NCBI RefSeq assembly: GCF_036488675.1
Contig: NZ_CP133148.1
Location: forward strand, 1,178,001-1,242,000
Reading direction: 5' to 3'
Source of the DNA: Sinorhizobium chiapasense
GTDB lineage: Bacteria > Pseudomonadota > Alphaproteobacteria > Rhizobiales > Rhizobiaceae
DNA: 64,000 nucleotides
A program made the position numbers and the translations under genes. Positions 7,866 to 17,737 of the stretch are shown piece by piece; the first letter of the stretch is position 1, and each line of letters starts with the position of its first letter. Below the pieces are notes generated by a model that did no database searches, had not been told where the DNA came from, and was given only the letters and a program-made list of their open reading frames with translations.

Positions 7866-10541
7866 TCAGTCCTTCTTGGCCTTCGCGGCCGTTTTCGATT
7901 TCGCCTTGGCGGCGGTCTTCGGCTTCGCGGTTTTTGTTGCGCCGTTCGAAGCGGCCTTAGTGGTCTTTGCCGTCGTTGACTTCGCCTTGGTCGCCTTGCC
8001 TTTCGTCGCACCGCCCTTGGCCGCGCGTTCGGCAATGAGCGCCAGCGCCTCTTCGACGGTCACGGATTGTGGATCCTTGCCCTTCGGCAGCGTCGCGTTG
8101 ACCTTGCCCCAGTTGACATAGGGGCCGAACCGCCCGTCGCGCACGGTGATCGCGCCTCCGTCCGGGTGTTCTCCGAGTTCCTTGAGCGCCGCGGCAGCGG
8201 TGCGCCCGCGGGAGCCGTTGGCGCCCTTCGACTGCTTGTCCGCGAGCACCGAAACCGCCCGGTTAAGCCCAATCGCGAAGACATCCTCGATCGAGTCCAG
8301 GTTGGCATAGGTGCCGTTGTGTAGCACGAAGGGTCCGTAGCGGCCGAGACCGGTGGAGATCATCTTGCCGGTTTCCGGATGCGCGCCGATGTCGCGCGGC
8401 AGTGACAGCAGCGCAATGGCCTTTTCATGGTCGATCGATGCCGGCGTCCAGCCCTTCGGCAGGCTCGAGCGCTTTGCATCCTTGCCTTCGCCCCGCTGGA
8501 CATAAGGGCCGAAGCGGCCGCTGCGCAACGTGATTTCCTCGCCGGTATGTGGATCCTTGCCGAGGCTCAGAGGCTCGTTCGACGCGGAAGCTTCCGCATC
8601 GCCGTTGGTTTCGGAGGAAAGCTGGCGCGTGTAGTTGCACTCCGGGTAATTGGAGCAGCCGACGAACGCACCGTATTTGCCGAGCTTCAGCGAGAGTTTT
8701 CCTGTTCCGCAGACCTGGCAGATGCGCGGATCACTGCCGTCTTCCCGCTTCGGGAAGACGAGCGGCGCCAGTTCCTCGTTGAGGGCATCGAGCACGTTGG
8801 TGACGCGCAGTTCCTTGGTATCTTCGATCTGCGAGAAGAAGTCTTTCCAGAACTCGCGCAGGACGTCCTTCCAATTGAGGTCGCCGGCGGAAATCTGATC
8901 GAGCTTCTCCTCCAGAGACGCCGTGAAATCATATTCCACATAGCGCGTGAAGAAACTCTCCAGAAAGGCTGTTACAAGGCGGCCCTTGGCCTGGGGCACC
9001 AGCTTGCGCTTGTCGGTCGTCACATAGTCCCGGTCAAGGAGGGTCGTGACGGTTGCGGCATAGGTCGAAGGACGGCCGATGCCGAGTTCTTCCATCTTCT
9101 TGATCAGCGTCGCTTCCGAGTAGCGCGGCGGCGGCTCAGTGAAGTGCTGGGTGGCGTTGATCTTCTGCTTGGCGAGGTTCTCCCGCGCGTTGATCTCTGG
9201 CAGGCGGCCGCCCTCGTCACCGTCATCGGCCTGCTCGCCATCTTCCTTCATATCGGTGTAGGCGGCGATGAAGCCGTCGAATCGGATCACCGAACCGGTG
9301 GCCCTGAGGCCGGCCTTCTTGCCGCCGTTGTCGGCGATGATCTCGGCGGTCGTCCGCTCGATTTCGGCCGAAGCCATCTGGCTCGCAATGCCACGCTTCC
9401 AGACGAGATCGTAGAGTTTGAGCATATCGCCGTCGAGGAAGCGGCGCACCTGGTCGGGTGAGCGGTTGAAGTCCGTCGGGCGGATGGCCTCGTGCGCTTC
9501 CTGGGCGTTTTTCGCCTTGGTGGAATAGAAGCGCGGCTTCTCCGGCAGGTACCGCTCGCCGAACTGGCTGCCGATCGCCCGGCGCGCAGCGTCGATCGCC
9601 TCGGGTGCCATCTGTACGCCGTCGGTACGCATATAGGTGATGAGACCGACGGTCTCGCCGCCGATATCGACGCCCTCGTAGAGCTTCTGCGCCACCTGCA
9701 TCGTGCGGGAGGCCGAGAAGCCGAGCTTGGAGGAAGCCGCCTGCTGCAGCGTCGAGGTGGTGAAGGGCGGCGCCGGATTGCGCTTGACCGGCTTTGCCTC
9801 GACGCTCTCGACCACATAGCTCGCGCCATCGAGAAGGGTCTTCAGCCGGTTGGCCTCATCGCCATTGCCGATTGCCTTTGGCTGCAGCCGCTTGCCGTCG
9901 GACGAGACGAGACGTGCTTCGAATTCGTCGCCGCGCGGCGTCTTCAGGAGCGCCGAAATATTCCAGTATTCCTCCGTGACGAAACGTTCGATTTCCGCTT
10001 CGCGATCGCAGACGAGACGCAGTGCCACCGATTGCACACGGCCGGCCGAGCGAGCGCCCGGCAACTTGCGCCAGAGGACCGGGGAAAGGTTGAACCCGAC
10101 GAGATAGTCGAGCGCGCGTCTGGCGAGGTAGGCGTCGACCAGCGAGATATCGATATCGCGAGGCTCGGCCATTGCATCGAGCACGGCTTTTTTCGTGATC
10201 GCGTTGAAGACAACGCGCCTCACCGGCTTGTCGCCGATGACCTTCTTCTTCTTGAGAAGGTCCAGCACATGCCAGGAGATCGCCTCGCCCTCGCGATCCG
10301 GGTCGGTTGCGAGAATCAGGCCGTCCGACGATTTCACGGCGTCGGCGATGTCCTTCATGCGTTTCGCCGAAGCGCCGTCGACCTCCCAGGACATCTCGAA
10401 GTCTTCGTCCGGCCGCACCGATCCATCCTTGGCCGGCAGGTCCCGCACGTGGCCGAACGAAGCAAGCACCTTGTAGCCGGGGCCCAGGTACTTGTTGATC
10501 GTCTTGGCCTTGGAAGGCGATTCCACCACTACAACATTCAT
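7866..10541 (-). CDS. topA: DNA topoisomerase I
   Basis: An 891-residue type IA topoisomerase that relaxes negative supercoils. The Toprim domain starts at once (MNVVVVESPSKAKTI), and the active-site tyrosine lies in GLITYMRTDG. At least one C4 zinc-finger domain (CQVCGTG ... CSNYPEC) and several degenerate C-terminal repeats (the GRFGPYV/GRYGPFV units) follow. The tail is a low-complexity Ala/Lys/Thr stretch that is likely disordered and DNA-binding, as in other rhizobia. The ATG at 10541 matches the family start; a TTG 18 nt upstream is less likely. A 229-bp gap after dprA probably contains the topA promoter. Confidence 0.95.
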   Translation of the reverse strand: MNVVVVESPSKAKTINKYLGPGYKVLASFGHVRDLPAKDGSVRPDEDFEMSWEVDGASAKRMKDIADAVKSSDGLILATDPDREGEAISWHVLDLLKKKKVIGDKPVRRVVFNAITKKAVLDAMAEPRDIDISLVDAYLARRALDYLVGFNLSPVLWRKLPGARSAGRVQSVALRLVCDREAEIERFVTEEYWNISALLKTPRGDEFEARLVSSDGKRLQPKAIGNGDEANRLKTLLDGASYVVESVEAKPVKRNPAPPFTTSTLQQAASSKLGFSASRTMQVAQKLYEGVDIGGETVGLITYMRTDGVQMAPEAIDAARRAIGSQFGERYLPEKPRFYSTKAKNAQEAHEAIRPTDFNRSPDQVRRFLDGDMLKLYDLVWKRGIASQMASAEIERTTAEIIADNGGKKAGLRATGSVIRFDGFIAAYTDMKEDGEQADDGDEGGRLPEINARENLAKQKINATQHFTEPPPRYSEATLIKKMEELGIGRPSTYAATVTTLLDRDYVTTDKRKLVPQAKGRLVTAFLESFFTRYVEYDFTASLEEKLDQISAGDLNWKDVLREFWKDFFSQIEDTKELRVTNVLDALNEELAPLVFPKREDGSDPRICQVCGTGKLSLKLGKYGAFVGCSNYPECNYTRQLSSETNGDAEASASNEPLSLGKDPHTGEEITLRSGRFGPYVQRGEGKDAKRSSLPKGWTPASIDHEKAIALLSLPRDIGAHPETGKMISTGLGRYGPFVLHNGTYANLDSIEDVFAIGLNRAVSVLADKQSKGANGSRGRTAAAALKELGEHPDGGAITVRDGRFGPYVNWGKVNATLPKGKDPQSVTVEEALALIAERAAKGGATKGKATKAKSTTAKTTKAASNGATKTAKPKTAAKAKSKTAAKAKKD

Positions 10542-10770
10542 CGTCATTCTCTGAGACAATCTCTTTTGGCGAAGCGCAAATGCTGCGCGCCGGATGTTGA
10601 CGCCACGAAATGGACAGGGATTCGGGCGCGGTCAAGGGGTTTCATTGAAAATAGCAACATCCCCATGGACCGCAACCAAATGGCAACATCCGAGATTTCG
10701 CAACCGAAGGTCGTTCTCTCGGCATGTTTGCATGTGCTTCGATGGCGCGTGACGTGTTTGTACCGGCTGG

Positions 10771-11925
10771 TCAATCTTTGGGGACGAGAGACACCAGGTT
10801 TGCCCCATGCCGGCAGAGTTGGCCCGCGAGATCCAGTTCCAGAAGCACGAGGTGGACCTGCGAGGCCGAGATCGCGGTGTGGCGGATGATATCGTCGATT
10901 TCGACCGGCGTCGGCCCGAGCGCTTCGATGATGCGGTCACGCTCGCTGTCGTCCGGTGTCGCGGGAGCGGTGCGTGTGGTCTCGACCGTCGGCTCCTTGA
11001 TGTCCAGGCGCGTCAGGAGGTCGTGTCGCGTGAGCGGCGCCAGCGCCTCCAGAACGTCGGCAGAGGACGTCGTAACGGTCGCGCCCTGTTTCAAGAGATC
11101 GTTCGTGCCGTGGCAGCGCGGATCGAGTGGCGATCCGGGAACGGCGAAGACCAGCCTGCCGAAGTCGGCGGCATAGCGTGCGGTGATCAGCGAGCCCGAC
11201 CGATTGGCCGCCTCGACGACGGTAACGCCAAGGCTGACGCCAGCGATAAGCCGGTTTCTCCGCGGAAAATCGCGCGCACGGGGTTCCCAGCCGAAGGGCA
11301 TTTCACTGATCGCCAGTCCTTTGCCGGATGTGATCTCGTCCAACAGCCCGATATTCTCCGGCGGATAGGGCTGGTCGAGGCCGCCGGCGAGCGCAGCGAT
11401 CGTGCCGGTCCGGAGACTTGCGCGATGCGCGGCCGTGTCGATGCCGCGGGCAAGCCCCGAGGTGATGACATAGCCTGCCGCCCCCGCATCGCGCGCGATC
11501 ATGGCCGCGAACTTCGCTCCACTCACGGACGCATTGCGCGAACCGACAATACCGAGGGAGGGCCGCGTCGCTGCCCGGGCGTTGCCCTTCATGGCAAGCA
11601 GCGGCGGAGCGCCGTCGATCTCTCTCAATGCCTGCGGATAGTCCGGCTCGCCGATCCCGACGAAAACGGCACCAAATCGGTGCGCCGCCTCGAGTTCGCG
11701 TTCCGCATCTGCCGCGGTCGCTATGCGAAATGCGCGATCCGAGCCACCCCGCCGGGAAAGGTCGGGCAACGCGTCAAGTGCCGCCTCTGCCGTGCCGAAG
11801 TGATTGATCAGGTCCCGGAAGGTGGCGGGACCGACATTGTCGCTGCGAATCAGCCGCAGCCAGGCGATTCTCTGCCGTTCCGTCAGCGCGATTCCTGTTC
11901 GTTCGCCGCTGACGTTCAATGTCAT
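10771..11925 (-). CDS. dprA: DNA processing protein DprA
   Basis: A 384-residue DprA/Smf protein that loads RecA on incoming single-stranded DNA in transformable bacteria. It has an N-terminal SAM-like helical region, a Rossmann fold core with [21 protein letters not shown] and [12 protein letters not shown], and a C-terminal winged-helix domain (about 310-384). It is widely conserved in bacteria not known to be naturally competent, where its role is less clear. The ATG at 11925 overlaps the plsY stop by 4 nt with AAGGG upstream, so it is coupled to plsY. Downstream a 229-bp gap precedes topA. Confidence 0.93.
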   Translation of the reverse strand: MTLNVSGERTGIALTERQRIAWLRLIRSDNVGPATFRDLINHFGTAEAALDALPDLSRRGGSDRAFRIATAADAERELEAAHRFGAVFVGIGEPDYPQALREIDGAPPLLAMKGNARAATRPSLGIVGSRNASVSGAKFAAMIARDAGAAGYVITSGLARGIDTAAHRASLRTGTIAALAGGLDQPYPPENIGLLDEITSGKGLAISEMPFGWEPRARDFPRRNRLIAGVSLGVTVVEAANRSGSLITARYAADFGRLVFAVPGSPLDPRCHGTNDLLKQGATVTTSSADVLEALAPLTRHDLLTRLDIKEPTVETTRTAPATPDDSERDRIIEALGPTPVEIDDIIRHTAISASQVHLVLLELDLAGQLCRHGANLVSLVPKD

Positions 11926-12533
11926 CCCTTTTCTCCGATCCGGCTCTCGGTGCCGTTCAGCAATCGCTGGATATTGGTGCGATGCTTGATCCAGGTGATG
12001 GCGGTCATGATTGCGAACAGCAGCGCCACTTTTTCGTATCCGGTCGCATAAAGCGCCGCTGGCGTGACGACTGTCGCCGTGAGCGCGCTCAGCGACGAGT
12101 AACGCGTGATCTTGGCCATGGCGAGCCAGATTGCACCGAAGACGAGCACCATGACCGGTGCAAGGCCCAGCAACACGCCGATATAGGTTGCGACGCCCTT
12201 GCCGCCCTTGAACGAGAGCCAGACCGGATAAAGATGTCCGAGGAAAGCGGCAAGGCCGGCGGCAAGGCCAGCCTCGATGCCCCAAAGGGAGGCGATGGCG
12301 GCAGCGGCTGTGCCCTTGAGCGCATCGAGGAGGAGGGTCGCCGCGGCAAGCTTCTTGTTGCCGGTTCGAAGCACGTTCGTCGCGCCGATGTTGCCCGAGC
12401 CTATCTTGCGGACATCACCGAGGCCTGCCATGCGGGTGAGAATGAGGCCGAAGGGGATCGACCCTAGAAGATACCCGAAGACGAGACATGCAAATGTCGC
12501 GGGCAGCCCGAGCTGCCAGGATAATAGTTCCAC
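11922..12533 (-). CDS. plsY: Glycerol-3-phosphate acyltransferase PlsY
   Basis: A 203-residue integral membrane enzyme that transfers acyl from acyl-phosphate to glycerol-3-phosphate, the first step of phospholipid synthesis in the PlsX-PlsY route. The three family motifs are present: [23 protein letters not shown] and FKGGKGVAT. About five membrane segments are visible. It starts with GTG at 12533 with AGGA upstream. It sits 29 bp after the dihydroorotase-like gene and overlaps dprA by 4 nt. Confidence 0.95.
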   Translation of the reverse strand: MELLSWQLGLPATFACLVFGYLLGSIPFGLILTRMAGLGDVRKIGSGNIGATNVLRTGNKKLAAATLLLDALKGTAAAAIASLWGIEAGLAAGLAAFLGHLYPVWLSFKGGKGVATYIGVLLGLAPVMVLVFGAIWLAMAKITRYSSLSALTATVVTPAALYATGYEKVALLFAIMTAITWIKHRTNIQRLLNGTESRIGEKG

Positions 12534-12562
12534 CGGTTCCTCCCCGCCTAACAGCTCCGGTT

Positions 12563-13855
12563 TTACGCTGAATGCACCAGCTTGCCCGCAACATAAGTTT
12601 GGACGACCCGGCCGGTAAAGCGGGCATTTTCAAAAGGCGTGTTTTTCGAGCGAGAAACCAGCGCCTTCTCATAGAGGATCCAAGGCTCGTCGAGGTCGAG
12701 AACCGTGATGTCGGCCTTCGCTCCCGGCTTCAGCGTGCCCGCGTCGAGGCCGAAGATCGCGGCCGGGCGCGTCGACATCGCATCGATCAGCCGCATCAGC
12801 GGCACTTGGCCGCTGTGGTAGAGCCGAAGGGCTGCTGCCGCCAGGGTTTCAAGGCCGATCGCGCCGTCGGCGGCGTCGGAGAAGGGCAGGCGCTTCGTGT
12901 CGACATCCTGCGGATCATGCGACGATACGATGATGTCGATCGTCCCGTTTGCAAGTGCCTCGGCCATGGCGACGCGGTCGTCTTCGCCGCGCAGCGGAGG
13001 CGACAGCTTGAAGAAGGTCCGGTATTCGCCGATGTCGTTCTCGTTCAGCGTCAGATGATTGATCGAGATGCCACATGTGACGTTGGTGCCGCGCTCCCGC
13101 GCGACGCGCACGGCGTCTGCCGACTCGGGTACGGAAATCTCCGCGGCGTGGTAGGCGGCCTTGGTCAATCCGGCGACGCGAAGGTCGCGTTCGAGCGGAA
13201 TGATCTCTGCTTCGCGCGGCACGCCCGGAAGGCCGAGCCAGCTCGCGAGCAAGCCTTCGTTCATGACGCCGTTGGCGCCAAGATATTTGTCGCGGGCCTC
13301 AAGCGCGACGACCGCACCGAATTCGCGCGCGTAGGTCATCGCGCGGCGCAGCACCAGCGTGTCGTGAACCGGTTGTCGGCCGTTGGTGAAGCAGACGGCG
13401 CCCGCGTCGCGAAGCAGTCCGATTTCGGTCATCTCTTCGCCGAGCAGCCCTTTGGTAAGGGCTGCAGCCGGGTGAATGTTGACGAGCGCCTTGTCGCGCG
13501 CCGTCTTCTGCACGAATTCGACGAGGGCAATTTCATCGATGACAGGGTCGGTGTCCGGCATGGCGATGAACGAAGTGACGCCGCCCGTCGCTGCGGCCCG
13601 GGAGGCCGACTCGATCGTCTCGCGATGCTCGCTTCCGGGCTCGCCGACGAAGACGCGCGCATCGACGAGGCCCGGAACGGCCGTGAGGCTGGCGCAGTCC
13701 TTGACGAAAGCGCCGTCCGGAGCGCCCTGGTTCTGGGCATCGCTGCCGGCTGCAAGGATGCGGCCATCGCTGCCGACGATGATCGTGCCCGTTTCGTCGA
13801 GATTGCGCGAAGGGTCGACAATGCGCAGGTTTTTCAGAACGAGTGGTCTGGTCAT
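12563..13855 (-). CDS. pyrX: Dihydroorotase-like protein, probably non-catalytic (PyrC'/PyrX)
   Basis: A 430-residue amidohydrolase-fold protein of the dihydroorotase family in the position usually labelled pyrC. The zinc ligands look absent: the HxH after strand 1 is R67-V-F69 in [10 protein letters not shown], the lysine/histidine region reads LEARDKYLG without His, the next His motif reads YHAAEIS, and the terminal Asp motif (normally DHAPH) reads SSHDPQD. In Pseudomonas and relatives such a dead paralogue, PyrC' (PyrX), is a structural partner of aspartate transcarbamoylase and is encoded next to pyrB. Here it overlaps pyrB by 4 nt. A real dihydroorotase should be encoded elsewhere. Annotation as active pyrC would be misleading. 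Confidence 0.8.
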   Translation of the reverse strand: MTRPLVLKNLRIVDPSRNLDETGTIIVGSDGRILAAGSDAQNQGAPDGAFVKDCASLTAVPGLVDARVFVGEPGSEHRETIESASRAAATGGVTSFIAMPDTDPVIDEIALVEFVQKTARDKALVNIHPAAALTKGLLGEEMTEIGLLRDAGAVCFTNGRQPVHDTLVLRRAMTYAREFGAVVALEARDKYLGANGVMNEGLLASWLGLPGVPREAEIIPLERDLRVAGLTKAAYHAAEISVPESADAVRVARERGTNVTCGISINHLTLNENDIGEYRTFFKLSPPLRGEDDRVAMAEALANGTIDIIVSSHDPQDVDTKRLPFSDAADGAIGLETLAAAALRLYHSGQVPLMRLIDAMSTRPAAIFGLDAGTLKPGAKADITVLDLDEPWILYEKALVSRSKNTPFENARFTGRVVQTYVAGKLVHSA

Positions 13856-14793
13856 AGGCGCGGCCCCTGGTTCTGCGAGAGGAGAAGCGTTTCCATCACG
13901 GCCATGCGCACGGCGACGCCCATTTCGACCTGCTGTTCGATAACACTCTGCGGGCCGTCGGCGATTTCGGAGGCGATCTCCACGCCGCGGTTCATCGGCC
14001 CCGGGTGCATCACCAACGCATCGTCCTTTGCCGCTTTCAGCTTTTCAGCGTCGAGGCCGTAGTAGTGGAAATATTCCCGTACCGACGGCACGAAGGAGCC
14101 GGCCATGCGCTCGCGCTGCAGCCGCAGCATCATGACGACATCCGCGTCCTTCAATCCTTCTGCCATGGAATGGTAGACCTCGACGCCCATCTGCGCGATG
14201 CCGGAGGGAAGCAGCGTCGCCGGGGCGACAACGCGCACGCGGGCTCCCATCTCATTGAGCAGCAGGATGTTGGATCGGGCGACGCGCGAGTGCAGCACGT
14301 CTCCGCAGATCGCGACGATGATCCGCGAGAGCTTGCCCTTGGCGCGACGGATCGTCAGTGCGTCGAGTAGCGCCTGGGTCGGATGTTCGTGCTGACCGTC
14401 GCCAGCATTGACGACCGAGCAGGAGACTTTCTGGGCAAGCAGTGCCGCTGCGCCCGCCGAAGAGTGGCGCACGACCAGCACGTCGGGATGCATCGCGTTC
14501 AGCGTCATCGCCGTGTCGATCAGCGTCTCGCCCTTCTTTACCGAGGAATTGCCAACCGACATGTTCATCACGTCGGCGCCAAGCCGCTTACCGGCAAGTT
14601 CGAACGAGGATTGCGTCCGGGTCGAGGCTTCGAAAAAGAGATTGATCTGCGTCAGCCCACGCAGCGAGGAGGTTTTCTTCTCCCTCTGCCGGGAGATCTT
14701 GACGGCTTCGTCGGCGCGATCGAGCAGGAGCGTGATGTCCTGTTCCGTGAGGCCCTTGATGCCGAGCAGGTGGCGATGCGGGAAAGTGATCAT
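13852..14793 (-). CDS. pyrB: Aspartate carbamoyltransferase catalytic subunit
   Basis: A 313-residue enzyme joining carbamoyl phosphate and L-aspartate in the second step of pyrimidine synthesis. The carbamoyl phosphate loop [11 protein letters not shown], the HPTQALLD motif and the MHPGPMNRG stretch are all intact. The ATG at 14793 matches the family start; a GTG 15 nt upstream is possible. It overlaps the downstream PyrC'-like gene by 4 nt (ATGA), consistent with stoichiometric synthesis of the two subunits. No pyrI regulatory subunit is seen nearby. It is the first gene of the minus-strand run and is divergent from the acyl-CoA dehydrogenase gene across 149 bp. Confidence 0.95.
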   Translation of the reverse strand: MITFPHRHLLGIKGLTEQDITLLLDRADEAVKISRQREKKTSSLRGLTQINLFFEASTRTQSSFELAGKRLGADVMNMSVGNSSVKKGETLIDTAMTLNAMHPDVLVVRHSSAGAAALLAQKVSCSVVNAGDGQHEHPTQALLDALTIRRAKGKLSRIIVAICGDVLHSRVARSNILLLNEMGARVRVVAPATLLPSGIAQMGVEVYHSMAEGLKDADVVMMLRLQRERMAGSFVPSVREYFHYYGLDAEKLKAAKDDALVMHPGPMNRGVEIASEIADGPQSVIEQQVEMGVAVRMAVMETLLLSQNQGPRL

Positions 14794-14942
14794 GAGCCGC
14801 CCTTGCACTCTATAAATTGGCTCGCTCTATAAAGCGTGGTACCGGGCCGGGCAAGCGGCGCACGACCCCTTCCGCAGAAAACTTGCATGGGGCTTCCGGC
14901 CCGCCTGTTTCGCACCCACGAAACTTGCGCTAGAACCGGCCC

Positions 14943-16595
14943 ATGAATCAGATGAACCGGACTGAACAGAAACTCGCCGAGCTGAACCAGCCCAAACCCT
15001 GGTCCGGTGTCAACGCCTATCGCTCCGATCCTCTCGTCGTCGATATCACGTCGAGCATGCCGAAGACGTTGCGCGACGAATTCGACGCGCTCGGGCGTTA
15101 CGTCACCTCGCCGGAGGCGCAGGAACTGGCGCGCATGGCCAATGAGGGCGTGCCGAAACTGAAGACCCACGGCCCCCGCGGCGAGCGCCTCGACGTGGTC
15201 GAATTCCATCCGGCCTGGCACGCACTGATGCGCCGTTCGATGACGACGGGTCTGCATTCGTCCGCCTGGGAGAACCTGGCGGATGAAAGAGGCCGCTCGC
15301 ACAAGGCGAGGGCGATCCGCTTCTACCTGACGGCACAACTCGAATGCGGTCATCTCTGCCCACTGACGATGACGAGTGCGTCGGTTGCCGCCATCACCGC
15401 CTCTCCGGCGGTCCAGAAGGAATGGGCGCCGAAGATCCTCTCGCGCAAATATGACTCCTCCAATCGCCCGTGGATGCAAAAATCCGCCGTCACCATCGGC
15501 ATGGGCATGACGGAGAAGCAGGGCGGCACAGATGTCCGGGCCAACACGTCGACCGCAGAGCGCGTGGGAGAGGGCATCTACCGTCTGAACGGCCACAAGT
15601 GGTTCATGTCCGCGCCGATGAGCGATGCATTCGTGATGCTCGCCCAGACGCGCGACGGGCTCGGCTGCTTCCTGGTGCCGAGGCTGCTCGAGGATGGTTC
15701 CGCCAACGGACTGCGCTTCCAGCGCCTGAAGGATAAACTCGGCAATCGCTCCAACGCCTCGTCGGAGGTCGAGTTTTCCGACACGTTCGGTTTCGTGCTC
15801 GGAACGCCCGACGCTGGCATCCGCACGATTCTCGACATGGTGACATTGACGCGGCTCGACTGCGCGCTCGCTTCCGCCGGCATGATGCGGGCGTCGCTCG
15901 CCGAAGCGGTACACCATACCCGCGGCCGCAAGGTCTTTGGCAAGACGCTCATCAGCCAGCCGATGATGACGCGGGTTCTGGCCGACATGGCGCTCGACGT
16001 CGCCGCGGCAAGCGCGCTGTCGTTCCGCCTTGCCGATGCTTTCGACAAGGCCCATGGCAGCGCCGAGGATGCCGCCTATGCCCGCATCATGACGCCGGTC
16101 GCGAAATACTGGTGCTGCAAGATCGCTCCCGGTTTGATCTACGAGGCGATGGAATGCCTCGGCGGCAACGGCTATGTCGAGGAGCGCGCGCTTGCCCGGC
16201 ATTATCGCGAGGCGCCGGTCAACGCCATCTGGGAGGGATCGGGCAACGTCATGGCGCTCGACGTGCTGCGTGTGCTCGGACGCCGCAAGGAGTTGTTCGA
16301 GCAACTCTTCGGCATCTTCAGCCGCGATCTCGGCCCGTCCGGCCGCAAGACGATCGACGTTCTGCGCGCCGCCATGTCGCTCTGCGAGCGCGACGAAGGC
16401 GCGGCCCGCATGCTGGTCGAGCAGCTTGCGCTCGCGGCCGCGGCTGCCGAGCTCTACCGGCTCGGCGCGGGACGCATCGCCGACGCGTTCCTCGAGTCGC
16501 GGCTCGCGGCGGGCTGGCGCTCGACCTACGGCATGCTCGATTCACGCTTCGACTCCGCCTACGTGCTCGACCTGCTCTATCCGGCCGCGACGTAG
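14943..16595 (+). CDS. AidB-like acyl-CoA dehydrogenase family protein
   Basis: A 550-residue flavoprotein of the acyl-CoA dehydrogenase superfamily. Length, the GMGMTEKQGGTDVRAN segment, the WFMSAP flavin-contact region and the MECLGGNGYVEE C-terminal signature all match the AidB subgroup, which has an extra C-terminal DNA-binding-type extension. In E. coli AidB is part of the adaptive response to alkylating agents, with poorly defined chemistry. There is no ada gene here and no clear Ada box, so regulation is unknown. Its 3' end overlaps the convergent AEC transporter gene by 19 bp. A second ATG lies at 14952. Confidence 0.85.
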   Translation: MNQMNRTEQKLAELNQPKPWSGVNAYRSDPLVVDITSSMPKTLRDEFDALGRYVTSPEAQELARMANEGVPKLKTHGPRGERLDVVEFHPAWHALMRRSMTTGLHSSAWENLADERGRSHKARAIRFYLTAQLECGHLCPLTMTSASVAAITASPAVQKEWAPKILSRKYDSSNRPWMQKSAVTIGMGMTEKQGGTDVRANTSTAERVGEGIYRLNGHKWFMSAPMSDAFVMLAQTRDGLGCFLVPRLLEDGSANGLRFQRLKDKLGNRSNASSEVEFSDTFGFVLGTPDAGIRTILDMVTLTRLDCALASAGMMRASLAEAVHHTRGRKVFGKTLISQPMMTRVLADMALDVAAASALSFRLADAFDKAHGSAEDAAYARIMTPVAKYWCCKIAPGLIYEAMECLGGNGYVEERALARHYREAPVNAIWEGSGNVMALDVLRVLGRRKELFEQLFGIFSRDLGPSGRKTIDVLRAAMSLCERDEGAARMLVEQLALAAAAAELYRLGAGRIADAFLESRLAAGWRSTYGMLDSRFDSAYVLDLLYPAAT

Positions 16596-17512
16596 CCGGT
16601 AGCGGCAAGCACGAGCGGTATCGTGAAGAAGGATACGACCGTCTGAACCGTCGCGACCGCGGCATAGAGTTCTGCATCTCCCCCCATCTGCTTGGCGAGA
16701 AGATAGCCGTTCATGGCGGTCGGCACTGCCGCGCCGAGCGCGATGACGAGCAGCGCATCGCCGCGGATGCCGAGCAGGAGGCTTGCTCCGACCATAAAGG
16801 CCGGCATGACAATTAGCTTGAGCGCGACCGCCAATATCGCGGCGCCGCTCGGCCTCAACGCATCGGCAATCTTGAGACCGGCGCCGACCATGATCAGGCC
16901 CAGGCTGAGCGAGGCCGTCGCGAGCATACCGATCGCCGTCATCACCGGTCCATAGAGCTCTATACCGACGATGTTGAATAATATGCCGAGCGCCGACGAG
17001 ATGATCAAAGGATTGGTGATGATCTTCAGGAAGAAGAGGCCGAGACCGCGACCGCCGCCGCCGAACCAGACGAGTACGCCGACATTGTAGAAATTGATCG
17101 GGATGATGATCAGCGTCATCACCAGCGCGGTCAAGCTGAGCCCGATCTCGCCGTAGAGCTTTTGCGCGATGGCGAGCGCGATGAAGGCGTTCCAGCGCGT
17201 TGCGGTCTGAAAGATCGATGTGAAGGTGGCGCCGGAGATCTGATGGCTGCGCAGGAGCGGCCAGCTCAGAAGGAGTGCGGCCGACATCGCAGTAACGCTG
17301 CCAATCGTCGCAATCGCGGTCGCGTCGGCCTTGATTCCGGTGAAATCCGCCTCGGCCAAGGTCGAGAAGAGCAGCGCGGGGAAAAGAATATAGTAGCCGA
17401 ACTGCTCCAACCCGATCCAAAGCCCCTGGTCGATGAGTTTCGAGCGCCGAAGCCATACTCCGAGAAGCACGAGTACGAAGATAGGCAGAATGCTCTCGAA
17501 GATGACGGTCAT
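16577..17512 (-). CDS. AEC family transporter
   Basis: A 311-residue membrane protein with about ten hydrophobic segments in two five-helix halves, matching the auxin efflux carrier/BASS-like AEC family (YfdV- or MdcF-like). Family members export or take up small carboxylates; the substrate here cannot be told. The ATG at 17512 begins MTVIFESILPIFVLVLLG, a typical first helix. A GTG 30 nt upstream is possible but adds a hydrophilic stretch. The 3' end overlaps the AidB-like gene on the other strand by 19 bp. Confidence 0.85.
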   Translation of the reverse strand: MTVIFESILPIFVLVLLGVWLRRSKLIDQGLWIGLEQFGYYILFPALLFSTLAEADFTGIKADATAIATIGSVTAMSAALLLSWPLLRSHQISGATFTSIFQTATRWNAFIALAIAQKLYGEIGLSLTALVMTLIIIPINFYNVGVLVWFGGGGRGLGLFFLKIITNPLIISSALGILFNIVGIELYGPVMTAIGMLATASLSLGLIMVGAGLKIADALRPSGAAILAVALKLIVMPAFMVGASLLLGIRGDALLVIALGAAVPTAMNGYLLAKQMGGDAELYAAVATVQTVVSFFTIPLVLAATGYVAAG

Positions 17513-17703
17513 GACGGGTCCATGCACAAACGAAGGGCCCACGCATAGTTCGCAGCATCGCCACTCGCAAGCCGAACTTGCTGCGGGCGCGATAAGCTAT
17601 GTAGCGGTTCCGGCGATGACACGCTTGCCGGTCAACGAGGAAACGCTCTCCTCGATGGCGGTGCCGGGGGTCAACATCCTGCGGGGAGGTGCTGGCGTCG
17701 ACA

Positions 17704-17721
17704 CGCCGCCACAAGGCGGCG
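17704..17721 (-). terminator. Hairpin downstream of the 17738-18550 gene
   Basis: CGCCGCC/GGCGGCG forms a perfect 7-bp stem with an ACAA loop 17 bp past the stop of the minus-strand gene. There is no T-run, so it may be a weak or Rho-assisted terminator. Confidence 0.4.
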
Positions 17722-17737
17722 GGGTAATGCAGGATTA

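Noticed and set aside
11000..12285. Long plus-strand frames across dprA and plsY (10807-12051, 11919-12467)
   Set aside because: Arg/Gly-rich translations without domains, fully overlapping well-supported genes.
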